This document shows, one piece after another, positions 34,361 through 42,972 of a DNA stretch of 64,000 nt. Under the pieces are notes generated by a model, which ran no database searches, had not been told where the DNA came from, and saw only the letters and a list, made by a program, of their open reading frames with translations. Both the position numbers and the translations under genes were made by a program. Positions within the stretch are counted from its first letter, which is position 1. Each line of letters starts with the position of its first letter. This stretch comes from Blastococcus_B deserti (GTDB taxonomy: Bacteria > Actinomycetota > Actinomycetes > Mycobacteriales > Geodermatophilaceae): NCBI RefSeq assembly GCF_042682525.1, contig NZ_JBHUHP010000015.1, positions 62,001 to 126,000 on the forward strand, given 5' to 3'.

Positions 34361-35728
34361 ATGTCCGCACCCGCGCAGCCCCGAGCCGGCTTCGGCCGCG
34401 TCGTCGGCGCCAGCGTCATCGGCACCACGGTCGAGTGGTACGACTTCTTCCTCTACGGCTCGGCCGCCGCGCTGGTCTTCCCGGCGCTGTTCTTCCCCGA
34501 GCAGTCGGCGTTCGCCGGCACCCTGCTGTCCTTCGGCACCTACGCCGTCGGCTTCTTCGCCCGCCCCGTCGGGGCCCTGGTCTTCGGCCACTTCGGCGAC
34601 CGGATCGGCCGCAAGAAGCTGCTGGTCATCTCACTGCTGCTCATGGGTGGCGCGACCTTCGCCATCGGTCTCCTGCCGACGTTCGGGACCGTCGGGGTCC
34701 TGGCCCCGGTCCTGCTCGTCACCCTGCGGCTCATCCAGGGCTTCGCCCTCGGTGGCGAGTGGGGCGGCGCCGTGCTGCTGGTCTCCGAGCACGGCAAGCC
34801 CGAGAACCGCGGCTTCTGGTCGTCGTGGCCCCAGGCCGGTGCGCCCGCCGGGAACCTGCTCGCGACGGGTGTCCTCGCCCTGCTGGCCGCCTTCCAGTCG
34901 GACGAGGCGTTCCAGAGCTGGGGGTGGCGCATCCCGTTCCTGCTGTCGGCCGTGCTGATCCTCGTGGGCCTGTTCGTCCGGCTCGCGGTCAGCGAGTCGC
35001 CGGTGTTCCTCGAGGCGCAGCGGGTCGCCGCCGAGAAGGCGGCCCAGACCGGCGTGGCCGAGAAGGCCCCGATCCTCACGATCCTGAGCCACTACAAGCG
35101 CGAGGTGCTGGTGGCCATGGGCGCCCGCATCGCCGAGAACGTCTCCTTCTACCTGCTCACCGCCTTCGCCCTCTCCTACCTGATCAACGCGCAGGGGGCG
35201 GAGTCCTCGTTCACGCTGAACGCCCTGGTCATCGCGTCGGCCGTGCACCTGGTGACCATCCCGCTGTGGGGCGCGCTGTCGGACCGCATCGGGCGCCGCC
35301 CGGTCTACCTCTTCGGCGCCGTCGGCATCGGGGTGTGGGCGTTCGTGCTGTTCGCCCTGTTGGACGCCGACAACTTCTGGATCAGCGTCTTCGCCATCAC
35401 GGTGGGCCTGCTGTTCCACGGCGCCATGTACGGGCCGCAGGCGGCCTTCTTCGCCGAGCTGTTCGGCACGAAGTCCCGCTACACCGGGGTCGGCATCGGG
35501 TCGCAGCTGGCCTCCCTGGTCGCCGGCGCTCCCGCTCCGCTGATCGCGCTGGCGCTGCTCGGCAGCTTCGAGGACCCCAACCCGACGCGGGTGTCGCTCT
35601 ACCTGCTCGCCTGCGCCGTCGTGACGGTGATCGCGGTGATCGCCTACGGCGAGACGCGCACCCGCGACCTCGCGGCCGACCACGCCGTCGTCCCGAAGAC
35701 GGAGGGCCGGCCCGCCGAGCGGGTCTGA
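34361..35728 (+). CDS. MFS transporter, metabolite:H+ symporter (MHS) type
   Basis: 455 residues from ATG at 34361, with GAGGAGA about six bases upstream. The MHS signature GTTVEWYDFFLYGSAAAL lies in helix one and the MFS loop motif GHFGDRIGRKK between helices two and three. A second loop copy is ALSDRIGRRPVYLFGAVG. Twelve helices are evident, with FALGGEWGGAVLL in the helix 4-5 region. The family takes up carboxylates such as shikimate, citrate and alpha-ketoglutarate. Divergence from bdhA suggests a hydroxy- or ketoacid substrate, possibly 3-hydroxybutyrate. Confidence 0.9.
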   Translation: MSAPAQPRAGFGRVVGASVIGTTVEWYDFFLYGSAAALVFPALFFPEQSAFAGTLLSFGTYAVGFFARPVGALVFGHFGDRIGRKKLLVISLLLMGGATFAIGLLPTFGTVGVLAPVLLVTLRLIQGFALGGEWGGAVLLVSEHGKPENRGFWSSWPQAGAPAGNLLATGVLALLAAFQSDEAFQSWGWRIPFLLSAVLILVGLFVRLAVSESPVFLEAQRVAAEKAAQTGVAEKAPILTILSHYKREVLVAMGARIAENVSFYLLTAFALSYLINAQGAESSFTLNALVIASAVHLVTIPLWGALSDRIGRRPVYLFGAVGIGVWAFVLFALLDADNFWISVFAITVGLLFHGAMYGPQAAFFAELFGTKSRYTGVGIGSQLASLVAGAPAPLIALALLGSFEDPNPTRVSLYLLACAVVTVIAVIAYGETRTRDLAADHAVVPKTEGRPAERV

Positions 35729-35758
35729 GGAAGACCCCTCTGCCGAGGGCCGTCGCAC

Positions 35759-35788
35759 GGGCCCCCGCGACCACCGTCGCGGGGGCCC
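35759..35788. terminator. bidirectional terminator after the MHS transporter
   Basis: GGGCCCCCGCGA and TCGCGGGGGCCC form a perfect 12-bp stem around CCACCG. It lies between the transporter and the convergent small-protein gene, ten bases from the latter's stop. Confidence 0.75.
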
Positions 35789-35797
35789 GTCGCGTCC

Positions 35798-35983
35798 TCA
35801 GTCCGGCTCGTTGCCCGGACGCATCACCGAGTCCTCGCGCTGCGCCTCGTCGTCGGTGGTGAGCGTCGTGGCGTCCTCGTCGGCCGGTGCCCCGGCGTCC
35901 TGGGCCGGCTCCTGGGACTCGGCCACGGGTCCGTCGGTGGTGTCCGGCGACTCCCGGTAGCCGGTCCGGTCGGGCTCGTTCAT
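35798..35983 (-). CDS. small acidic disordered protein, 61 aa
   Basis: ATG at 35983 with GGGAGGGAC just upstream; the start overlaps the stop of the preceding gene as ATGA. The protein is rich in Asp, Glu, Thr and Ser (starting MNEPDRTGYRESPDTTDG and ending DSVMRPGNEPD), with no hydrophobic core, so it is probably disordered. No family is recognised. Several proteins of the same type occur in this window (35980-36240, 39909-40076, 41602-41739, 42973-43125). Confidence 0.6.
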   Translation of the reverse strand: MNEPDRTGYRESPDTTDGPVAESQEPAQDAGAPADEDATTLTTDDEAQREDSVMRPGNEPD

Positions 35984-36240
35984 GCGTCCCTCCCGCCCGA
36001 GCGGGAGGTCACGCCGGAAACCTCGCCCGTCGCCGCCGCGCCCCGGGCACGGGCCACGTCGCTGTCGGCCCCGGCGGGCAGGTCGTCGCCGTTCGCGGCA
36101 TCCCGGTCGAGGGCCTCGTCGCGGGTGAGGGGGACCTCGTCGAAGCTGGAGCCGGTGGCGCCGCTGTCGCTGTTGTCGCCGCTGCCCGAGGCGGTGGGGA
36201 TGTCCTGCTGGATCCGGTCGCTGCCCGGTGGATCGGTCAT
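35980..36240 (-). CDS. small acidic disordered protein, 86 aa
   Basis: ATG at 36240 opens an 86-residue protein, starting MTDPPGSDRIQQDIPTASG and ending TSRSGGRDA. It is rich in Gly, Ser, Asp and Ala, without hydrophobic segments. A short amphipathic helix SSFDEVPLTRDEALDRDAA lies in the middle. The gene overlaps the next one by four bases (ATGA), so the two small proteins are made together. No function can be assigned; such hydrophilic proteins are sometimes linked to desiccation or stress tolerance, which is only an analogy here. Confidence 0.6.
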   Translation of the reverse strand: MTDPPGSDRIQQDIPTASGSGDNSDSGATGSSFDEVPLTRDEALDRDAANGDDLPAGADSDVARARGAAATGEVSGVTSRSGGRDA

Positions 36241-36434
36241 GACGGTGCTCCTGTCTGCGGTGGTCGACCACAGGCATGCCCGCCGTCCGCTCCCGGAAAC
36301 GGCCGGCGGCCGCCGTGGTGACGTGCTCGAGCGGCCCTTCTGCAGGGCCCCGCCGCGAGCCGGCGAGCGGTGCCGGAAGGACCCCGTCCTGCTCACCCCA
36401 CGCACGCTCGGGCGGAGCCTCGGGACGGGGCCGG

Positions 36435-38279
36435 TCAGAACGCGGCCTCGTCGACCTCCATGAGGGAGTTGTCGGTGTTCTCGACGATCACCCGGTCCGA
36501 CGACAGGCGCGGCAGCACCTGGGTGGCGAAGAATCGGGTGGCGGCGAGCTTGCCCTCGTAGAAGGAGCGGTCCTTCTCGCTGACCTCGCCGGCCAAGGCG
36601 GCGAGGGCGACCTCCGACTGCCGGACGAGCAGCCAGCCGGTGATCAGGTCGCCCGCCGCCAGCAGCAGGCGGCTGGTGTTCTGCGCGACCTTGTACAGCG
36701 AGGTCATGTCCTCCTGGGCGGCGGTCAGGTGGCCGAACATCGCGGTGAGCATGCCCTGGACGTCGGCGAGGGCGGAGGCCAGGAGCGCCCGCTCCTCCTT
36801 GAGCCGGCCGTTGCCTGCCTCGGCGTCGATCGTGGCCTGGATCTGGCCGGCCAGCCAGGTCAGCGCGACACCGCCGTCCTTGACGATCTTCCGGAAGAAG
36901 AAGTCCTGGCCCTGGATCGCCGTCGTGCCCTCGTACAGGGTGTCGATCTTGGAGTCGCGGATGTACTGCTCGATCGGATAATCCTGCAGGTAGCCCGAGC
37001 CGCCGAGCGTCTGCAGCGACTCTGCGGTGAGCAGCTGGGTGGCCCGCTCCGAGCCGAAGCCCTTCACGATCGGCAGCAGCAGGTCGTTGACCCGCTCGGC
37101 GAGCTTCGCCTCCTCGCTGTCGCCGGCACCGGCGGCCTCGGCCTCGGTCACCTGGTCCCGGAAGCTCGCGGCGTAGAGGTAGAGCGCGCGCATGCCCTCC
37201 GCGTACGACTTCTGCAACATCAGCGAGCGGCGGACGTCGGGGTGGTGGCTGATGGTCACCCGCGGGGCGTCCTTGCTCGTGGCGGTGAGGTCGGCGCCCT
37301 GCACGCGGGTCTTCGCGTAGCCGAGCGCGACCTGGTAGCCGGCCGAGAGCGTGGCGATCGCCTTGGCGCCCACGAACATGCGGGCGTGCTCGATCACCTT
37401 GAACATCTGCGCGATGCCGTCGTGCACGTCGCCGACCAGCCAGCCCTTCGCCGGGACGGGCCCGTCGCCGAAGGTCACCTCGCAGGTCGTGGAGACCTTG
37501 AGGCCCATCTTCTTCTCGACGTTGGTGACGTGGACGCCGTTGCGCTCGCCGAGCGCACCGGTCGCGAGGTCCACGTGGAACTTGGGGACGACGAACAGCG
37601 ACAGCCCCTTGGTGCCCGGCTTCGCGCCCTCGGGGCGGGCGAGGACGAGGTGGACGATGTTGTCGCTGAGGTCGTGCTCGGCCGAGGTGATGAAGCGCTT
37701 GACGCCCTGGATGTGCCAGGAGCCGTCGGCCTGCTGCACGGCCTTCGTGGTGCCGGCGCCGACGTCGGATCCGGCGTCCGGCTCGGTGAGCACCATCGTG
37801 GCGCCCCACTTGTGCTCGATCATGAGCTCGGCCATGCGCTTCTGGTCGGCGGTGCCAAGCTCGTGCAGGACGGCGGCGAACGCGGCCCAGGAGCCGTACA
37901 TGAAGACGGCGGGGTTGGCGCCCAGCACCATCTCGAAGGCGGCCCAGGTCAGCGCGTGCGGGGCGCCGAAGCCGCCGAGCTCCTCGGGTAGGTCGAGGCG
38001 GAACCACTCGCCGGCCTCGAGCGCCCGCACCGACTTCTTGAACGAGTCGGGGAGCGTCACCGAGTGCGTGGCCGGGTCGAACACGGGCGGGTTGCGGTCG
38101 GCGTCCGCGAACGACGCCGCGACGGGGCCCTCGGCGAGCTTGCGGATCTCGGCGAGGACCCCGCGGGCGGTCTCGGCGTCCATCTGCTCGAAGGGCCCGG
38201 TGCCGAAGCGGTCCTTGGTGTCGAGGAACTCGAAGAGGTTGAACTCCAGGTCCCGCAGATTGGCGGTGTAGTGGCTCAT
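36435..38279 (-). CDS. acyl-CoA dehydrogenase, long (614 aa) type
   Basis: 614 residues from ATG at 38279, about 200 longer than ordinary acyl-CoA dehydrogenases. It starts MSHYTANLRDLEFNLFE, typical of the FadE5-like or 'acyl-CoA dehydrogenase C-terminal domain-containing' group. FAD-binding segments ATMVLTEPDAGSDVGAG and GVKRFITSAEHD are present. The C-terminal half has LGGSGYLQDYPIEQYIRDSKIDTLYEGTTAIQGQDFFFRKI, which carries the conserved YEGT. A helical extension follows. The enzyme introduces the alpha-beta double bond in beta-oxidation. Upstream operator-like repeats suggest TetR-type control. Confidence 0.92.
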   Translation of the reverse strand: MSHYTANLRDLEFNLFEFLDTKDRFGTGPFEQMDAETARGVLAEIRKLAEGPVAASFADADRNPPVFDPATHSVTLPDSFKKSVRALEAGEWFRLDLPEELGGFGAPHALTWAAFEMVLGANPAVFMYGSWAAFAAVLHELGTADQKRMAELMIEHKWGATMVLTEPDAGSDVGAGTTKAVQQADGSWHIQGVKRFITSAEHDLSDNIVHLVLARPEGAKPGTKGLSLFVVPKFHVDLATGALGERNGVHVTNVEKKMGLKVSTTCEVTFGDGPVPAKGWLVGDVHDGIAQMFKVIEHARMFVGAKAIATLSAGYQVALGYAKTRVQGADLTATSKDAPRVTISHHPDVRRSLMLQKSYAEGMRALYLYAASFRDQVTEAEAAGAGDSEEAKLAERVNDLLLPIVKGFGSERATQLLTAESLQTLGGSGYLQDYPIEQYIRDSKIDTLYEGTTAIQGQDFFFRKIVKDGGVALTWLAGQIQATIDAEAGNGRLKEERALLASALADVQGMLTAMFGHLTAAQEDMTSLYKVAQNTSRLLLAAGDLITGWLLVRQSEVALAALAGEVSEKDRSFYEGKLAATRFFATQVLPRLSSDRVIVENTDNSLMEVDEAAF

Positions 38280-38323
38280 GTGCGCTCGGCTCCCGTGCTC
38301 CGTGCGGTGGACGGCGATGTCCT

Positions 38324-38357
38324 ACCCGCCAGTAACAAACGCTATTACCAGCCGGTA
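38324..38357. promoter_or_regulatory. tandem TACC-N4-(A/G)GTA operator-like repeats upstream of acyl-CoA dehydrogenase
   Basis: TACCCGCCAGTA (38324-38335) and TACCAGCCGGTA (38346-38357) are two near-identical 12-base units exactly 22 bases apart, or two helical turns. The second is a TACC/GGTA inverted repeat around four bases. They sit 45-78 bases upstream of the dehydrogenase start. The arrangement is typical of a dimeric TetR-type repressor binding in tandem. Confidence 0.5.
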
Positions 38358-38479
38358 GCAACGAGCAAGTGGCCCCGCCGTGACGCCGTCACCCGAGGGG
38401 AGGGGACCGTGGCCAGCGGCTCGTCCGCCACCCCTCCCACGGGGTGAGGGCGACGCGCGGGTCACCGAGCTGGTCGGCG

Positions 38480-39465
38480 GGGGCGCCCCCGGAGCCCCGA
38501 TCGAGCTGCGCTCCTCCGCTGGGACGGCGACGTCGTCTGGACGAGGGCCAGCGTCGCCCTCCACCGGGACGGGGACGGCGCCTGCCAGGCGGTCCTCGTG
38601 CAGCTGGTCGGTCTCCGCCGGCAAGCGGGCGCAGACCGAACTCGTCCGCCTCGCGTACCACCACCCGCTCACCGGCCCACCCAACCGTGCCTACCTGCTC
38701 GACGTCCTCGACCAGGCGATCGCCCGGGCGCGCAGGACGCGGACGCCGATGGCCGCGCTCCTGCCCGACGTCGACCGCTTCGAGGTGGTCAACGACAGCC
38801 TCGTCACGACGCCGGGGACGAGCTGCTCCGTGAGGGCGCCGCCCGGCGGCCACGGTCGTGCGCGCCGGGGACCCGGTGGCCCGGTTCGGCGGTGACGGGT
38901 TCGTGGTCGTCGCGGAGGCCCAGTGCGACGAGGAGGGGGCCGCCCAGCCGGCGGAGCGGAGCGGCGAGGCGCTCACCCGCGCGTCGTGATCGAGGGCTGA
39001 GCGGGTGCACGTCTCGGCCAGCACCGGGGTCGCGGTCACCCGAGGTGGGCGGGACGCCCGCGGCCTGCTGCGGGACGCCGACACCGCCGGCTACTGGGCG
39101 AAGTCCCGCGGCCGGGCCCGCTTCGAGATGTCCGACGACGAGCTGCGCCGACGGGCTGACGCCCGGCTGGAGATCGAGCAGGAGCTCCGGGAGGCGCTGG
39201 AGCGCGACGAGCTCGTGCCCTACTGCCAGCCGGGGGCGTCCACCACGACCGGTGAACTGCTCGGGCTCGAGGCGCTCGTCCGGTGGCAGCACCCGACCCA
39301 CGATGGAGCTCACCGTCGTCGCCGAGGGCGTCGAGACGCGGGAGCAGCTGGACGTCCGCGCGTCGATCGGATGCGACGCGTCCCTGGGCTACCTCATCGC
39401 CCGGCCGATGCCGCGAGTTCCTGGACCGCGTCCGCGAGGCTCCGTTCGGAGCGGTCACCCGCTGA
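38480..39465 (+). pseudogene. decayed PAS-GGDEF-EAL cyclic-di-GMP gene
   Basis: Pieces of a PAS-GGDEF-EAL protein can be read in order, but in changing frames. A PAS end (DGDVVWTRASVALHRDGDG) lies near 38520. A GGDEF start follows (VRLAYHHPLTGPPNRAYLLDVL, PDVDRFEVVNDSLV), then GDELLREGAA in another frame, VARFGGDGFVVVAEA in a third, and VSASTGVAVTRGG. The EAL start (ELVPYCQPG..LLGLEALVRWQHPTH) jumps directly to TVVAEGVETREQLDV near 39312, missing over a hundred residues. Several frameshifts plus this deletion make it a clear pseudogene. The signature is also changed, to GGDGF. Confidence 0.8.
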
Positions 39466-39469
39466 CCCA

Positions 39470-39871
39470 TCAGCGGTTCCGGCGGCGTCCCCGAACGGTC
39501 ATGAGGGCGTCGAGCAGCCCCACGACGGCGCCACCGAGGGCGGCCGCGATGAGCAGCGCCACGACGAGGGGCGCCTGCACGTCGGTGAAGACCAGGCTGA
39601 TGTCGACGGTCTGGGTGTTGAAGACGACGAACAGCACGAGGACGACCGTCACGAACACCAGCAGCGCCAGCGCGAGGGTGCGACCGATGGTGCGACCGGT
39701 GCGGCGGGCGGCCGGCTGCCGGCTCTCCGAGGGCGGGGTTGTCGGCACCGGCCCGGACGGGGACGCCTGGGATCCCGGGCCGGCCGAGGTGCCCGACGGT
39801 GCGCTCCCGGGCGCGCCGAGGGTCGGGTCGGATCCGGGGACACCTGCGGGGCGCGGGTCGGGAGTGGTCAC
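39470..39871 (-). CDS. LapA-domain (DUF1049) membrane protein
   Basis: 133 residues from GTG at 39871. A Pro/Ser/Gly-rich cytoplasmic head (1-55) is followed by two membrane helices, TLALALLVFVTVVLVLFVVFN and PLVVALLIAAALGGAVVGLLDAL, with the short hairpin TQTVDISLVFTDVQA between them. This NTQTVxxxxVF turn is the mark of the LapA/DUF1049 family of small envelope proteins, linked in enteric bacteria to lipopolysaccharide assembly (LapA/YciS). Actinobacterial members have no known role. Confidence 0.85.
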   Translation of the reverse strand: MTTPDPRPAGVPGSDPTLGAPGSAPSGTSAGPGSQASPSGPVPTTPPSESRQPAARRTGRTIGRTLALALLVFVTVVLVLFVVFNTQTVDISLVFTDVQAPLVVALLIAAALGGAVVGLLDALMTVRGRRRNR

Positions 39872-39908
39872 CCCTCGAGTGTGCTGCCCGCGGCAGCGTG
39901 CCGCAGGA

Positions 39909-40076
39909 TCAGCCGTGCGCCTCTGGCTCGCTGCCCGCGGGAGGGTAGCTCGGGCCGGCGATCCCGCTCGCCGGCCCCTCCTCGCCGCCCTGGGAGTCCG
40001 GGTCCGCCGGCGGGGCGACGGCGGCGCCCAGGGGAGCGGCCTCGCGGTCGGAGCCGGCGTTGTCCTCGTCGGGCAT
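39909..40076 (-). CDS. small acidic disordered protein, 55 aa
   Basis: ATG at 40076 (or GTG at 40088, adding four residues) opens MPDEDNAGSDREAAPLG, ending GSEPEAHG. It is acidic, rich in Pro, Gly and Ala and without hydrophobic segments. It lies 38 bases upstream of the LapA-like gene on the same strand. It belongs by composition to the group of small acidic proteins in this window. There is no recognisable family, and the coding call rests on composition and position only. Confidence 0.4.
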   Translation of the reverse strand: MPDEDNAGSDREAAPLGAAVAPPADPDSQGGEEGPASGIAGPSYPPAGSEPEAHG

Positions 40077-40247
40077 GGTCACGCCCACGAGTGTGCGGGG
40101 TGCCCGTCGCACGCGCGAGCGCGGGGACGTGCACCGTCCAGTGGTCCGGAGGACGGTGCACCTCCCCGCGCTCACGGCGGCGCGGTCGGTCCGCACCCCC
40201 GGCGAGGGTCCGCTGCGCCGGGGGGTCTTCGGTTGGCCGGCGCCGGT

Positions 40248-40673
40248 TCAGTCGTCCAACGCGGGGCCGGCCTCGTGCCGGGGGTGTCCCGCCGTCCGCT
40301 CCCGCTGCTTCATCCGGGCCTCGAAGACGTGCCGGTCACCACCGGCGACCTCCGCGCGGGCCCGGGAGTCGAAGTCGCGGAAGGTCGCCCAGTAGCCGTC
40401 GTCGTAGTCCTCGACGATCTGGAAGGTCCACCGGTCGGCGATGACGTTGCGCCCGACCAGGTCCCGGTCGAGGTCGTCGGCCAGCCGGCCGTGGCCCGCC
40501 TTGCGGAACAGCTCGACCGCGTCCTGCAGGAGCAGGTCGGCCTTGCCGGTGAGCTGGTGGAACCCGTAGAGCAGCCCGCGCGCCTGATCGACCGTCTCGA
40601 GGGCCTCGGAGAGCTTGCCCAGCGCCTCGACCGTGGTGTCATCGAGGTCAGGGCGGCTGCGGTCGGTCGTCAC
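40248..40673 (-). CDS. conserved hypothetical protein, 141 aa
   Basis: GTG at 40673 begins a protein with a helical N-terminal half (TVEALGKLSEALETVDQARGLLYGFHQLTG, then DLLLQDAVELFRKAGH). A conserved aromatic block follows: NVIADRWTFQIVEDYDDGYWATFRDFDSRAR. The pattern looks like a conserved actinobacterial hypothetical protein. No motif or domain name can be attached. It is probably cytoplasmic. The tandem repeat region separates it from the TetR gene upstream. Confidence 0.7.
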   Translation of the reverse strand: MTTDRSRPDLDDTTVEALGKLSEALETVDQARGLLYGFHQLTGKADLLLQDAVELFRKAGHGRLADDLDRDLVGRNVIADRWTFQIVEDYDDGYWATFRDFDSRARAEVAGGDRHVFEARMKQRERTAGHPRHEAGPALDD

Positions 40674-40718
40674 CCGCCCATCGTGCGGGGGAGCGGCATC
40701 GGCCGCGCGTCGGACCCC

Positions 40719-40795
40719 GCCGGCGGCCGACCTCAGACGGCGCCGGCGGCCGACCTCAGACCGCGCCGGCGGCCGACCTCAGACAGCGCCGGCGG
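40719..40795. repeat. 23-bp tandem repeat, 3.3 copies, at the 3' end of a tetR gene
   Basis: The unit GCCGGCGGCCGACCTCAGAC plus three bases repeats at 40719-40741, 40742-40764 and 40765-40787, followed by a partial copy. Only base 21 of the unit varies (G, C, A). The TetR stop codon (40779-40781) lies inside the third unit, so the other copies are duplicated gene ends placed after the stop. Confidence 0.9.
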
Positions 40796-41435
40796 CGATG
40801 GCGATCAGACGCTCGGCCAGCTGCCGGCCGTGCGACGCCGGACCGTCGGGCCCCAGCAGGCCGCCGGAGAGGTACATGCCGTCGATGATCAGGTGGATCT
40901 GGGCGGCGAGGTCCTCGCCGTTGCCCGGCGCCACCTGCTCCGCCAGGCGCTCCAGGCGGGCGTGCAGCTCGAACTTGTAGTCCGCGGCCGCCGACCGGGC
41001 GGGGTGCTGCGGGTCGTCGTACTCGCTGCTGACGTTGGTGAAGGGGCAGCCGCGGAAGCCGGTGCGCGTCACGTCGCGCTCGACGGCGTCGACGACCGAG
41101 AGCAGGGCGGCACGGGGATCGCCCTCGAGCCGGACCAGCTCGGCGTCGATGAAGGCGAGGACCGTGGCGGCCTTGCGCGAGAGGTAGGCCCCGACGAGGT
41201 CGTCCTTGCTCCTGAACAGTCGGTAGACGGTCATCTTGCCCAGGCCGGTCTCGCGGACCAGCTCGTCCATGCCCACGCTGCGGGAGCTGCGGCCCGCGAA
41301 CAGGCGCTCGGCGGTGTCCAGGACGATCGCCTGCCGCTCGGCGCGGCTGCGGCGCACCGGGGCCGTGGCGTCTGCCCCGGCGCGAGCGTCAGCGGGAGCG
41401 TCGGCGGAGGCCTCGAGGGGCAGGGCGGCGGTCAC
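40779..41435 (-). CDS. TetR/AcrR-family regulator
   Basis: 218 residues if GTG at 41435 is used; GTG at 41453 adds six. The N-terminal 30 residues are Ala/Asp-rich. The TetR helix-turn-helix reads AERLFAGRSSRSVGMDELVRETGLGKMTVYRLFRSKDDLVGAYL. The ligand domain contains RGCPFTNVSSEYDDPQHPAR, a block shared with QacR/YcdC-like regulators whose target is often an adjacent enzyme. No divergent enzyme is obvious here; the nearest plus-strand gene is far away. The gene ends within a 23-bp tandem repeat. Confidence 0.85.
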   Translation of the reverse strand: MTAALPLEASADAPADARAGADATAPVRRSRAERQAIVLDTAERLFAGRSSRSVGMDELVRETGLGKMTVYRLFRSKDDLVGAYLSRKAATVLAFIDAELVRLEGDPRAALLSVVDAVERDVTRTGFRGCPFTNVSSEYDDPQHPARSAAADYKFELHARLERLAEQVAPGNGEDLAAQIHLIIDGMYLSGGLLGPDGPASHGRQLAERLIAIAAGAV

Positions 41436-41601
41436 GCAGCGATGGTGCACCACCGGCGTGACGGATCAGTTCGAGGCACGCCGAGGGTGGTCGCTCTGAG
41501 TGATCAGAGGTACCCGTGTTTGCCGTGACGACGGGGAGCCGTGGGGCTGCTGTGGCGACGGAGGGTGACGATCGCCCCTCGGGGGAGAGGGCGGTCCTTC
41601 C

Positions 41602-41739
41602 TCAGTTGCGGCGGATGCGTCGCGGGTTGGCGAGCATGCGGGCGACCGTCACGGTCGCCGGCTCGGGCGTGCGGGAATCCTCGGTCTGGACGTCGGTGGC
41701 GTCGTCGGATACTCGTGCCTCGCGCTGGGTGTCCTCCAT
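41602..41739 (-). CDS. small protein, 45 aa
   Basis: ATG at 41739 starts MEDTQREARVSDDATDVQTEDS, followed by TVTVARMLANPRRIRRN. An acidic first half is joined to a basic tail. It fits the group of small hydrophilic proteins found nearby. The evidence is only a sensible composition and a G-rich stretch upstream. No family was recognised. Confidence 0.4.
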   Translation of the reverse strand: MEDTQREARVSDDATDVQTEDSRTPEPATVTVARMLANPRRIRRN

Positions 41740-41899
41740 GCCGCCCAGCCTGCCCCCGACGGGCGCCGCGAAAACAGCCCCGAACCGGTGATCCTCGGCA
41801 CGGGGGCCTGAGATGTCGGTCACGTCCGTGCAGGTCAGGGCCGTGTCGCGGCTCGACGGCGTCCGTCGCCCGGGCGGCCCGCCACCGTGCGGCCCACGG

Positions 41900-42916
41900 T
41901 CAGCGGAAGCCCTCCACGAGCGGGTCCCAGAGTTCGAGCGGTGCGGGGTAGGAGGCGTACACGCTGAACCGGTCGACCAGCCCGTCGTAACGGGACCGCA
42001 CCGCGGCGGCCACGTCGCCCGGCTCGGCGACGACGGCGAAGGCGGCCAGCACCTCGTCGTCGACCAGGTCGCCCATCGCCGTCCACCGGTCCTCGCGGCG
42101 GCTCACCGACAGCGCGTGGAGCTCGTCGGCCAGCTCCCCCCACCCGTGCAGCTCCAGGACCGGGCGGTAGGCGGGGGTGCTGCCGTAGAAGGCGATCGTC
42201 GCCCGGACCGCGGCGGCCGCCTCGACGCGCGCCGCCTCGGTCCGCCCGGAGACGACCAGTCCCGGCAGGCTGACGGTGACCTCGCCCCTGGACCTGCCGG
42301 CGGCCGCCAGACCCTCCTCCAGGGCGGGCAGCGTGCGTTCGCGGAGGTAGCGGTCGGTCGTGAAACCGTGCGCGAGCAGGCCGTCGGCGACCTCTCCGGC
42401 CAGCCGCGTCATGGCCGGGCCGACGGCGGCCAGGTGCACCGGCGGGGGACCCCACTGGTGCGGGTCGGGCGCGAACATCGGCGTCATCAGGGTGTGCCGG
42501 TAGTGCTCCCCGCGAAACCGCAGCGGGGTGCCGTCCTGCCAGGCGGCCCAGATGGCGCGCAACGCGGCGACGTACTCCCGCATCCGTGCCACCGGCGGGC
42601 TCCACGGCATCGAGAACCGCCGCTCGACGTGCGCGCGCACCTGGGTGCCCAGGCCCAGGACGAACCGGCCGCGGGTGTAGCGCTGCAGGTCGTGGGCGGT
42701 CATGGCAAGGGTCATCGGGGAACGCGCGAACGCCACCGCGATGGCCGTGCCCACCTGCAGTCGTTCCGTGGCCTGACCCGCCGAGAGCAGCGGGAGGAAG
42801 GGGTCGTGGTCGACCTCAGACGCCCACACGCCGGCGTAGCCCCGCGCCTCGAGGTCCCGGGCGGTGGCGGGCACGTCGTCGATCCCGGAGGAGAGCAGCG
42901 CGGCGTCGAGGAGCAC
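41900..42916 (-). CDS. LLM-class F420-dependent oxidoreductase
   Basis: 338 residues from GTG at 42916. It is a TIM-barrel protein of the luciferase-like monooxygenase family. Segments are ARDLEARGYAGVWASEVDHDPFLPLL near the start, VGTAIAVAFARSPMTLAMTAHDLQR, RFVLGLGTQVRAHVERRFSMPW and PPVHLAAVGPAMTRLAGEVADGLLAHG. The pattern agrees with the MSMEG_2256-type group, which uses deazaflavin F420 rather than FMN. The substrate is unknown. No neighbouring gene suggests a pathway. Confidence 0.88.
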   Translation of the reverse strand: MLLDAALLSSGIDDVPATARDLEARGYAGVWASEVDHDPFLPLLSAGQATERLQVGTAIAVAFARSPMTLAMTAHDLQRYTRGRFVLGLGTQVRAHVERRFSMPWSPPVARMREYVAALRAIWAAWQDGTPLRFRGEHYRHTLMTPMFAPDPHQWGPPPVHLAAVGPAMTRLAGEVADGLLAHGFTTDRYLRERTLPALEEGLAAAGRSRGEVTVSLPGLVVSGRTEAARVEAAAAVRATIAFYGSTPAYRPVLELHGWGELADELHALSVSRREDRWTAMGDLVDDEVLAAFAVVAEPGDVAAAVRSRYDGLVDRFSVYASYPAPLELWDPLVEGFR

Positions 42917-42972
42917 GGTGCCGAGCCTGCCGGACCGCGGCGGCCACCGGCCAGGGCGGCGCCGCCGCCTCG

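Noticed and set aside
40719..40795. CRISPR array
   Set aside because: The repeats are directly adjacent without spacers and lie at a gene end. They are a simple tandem duplication.
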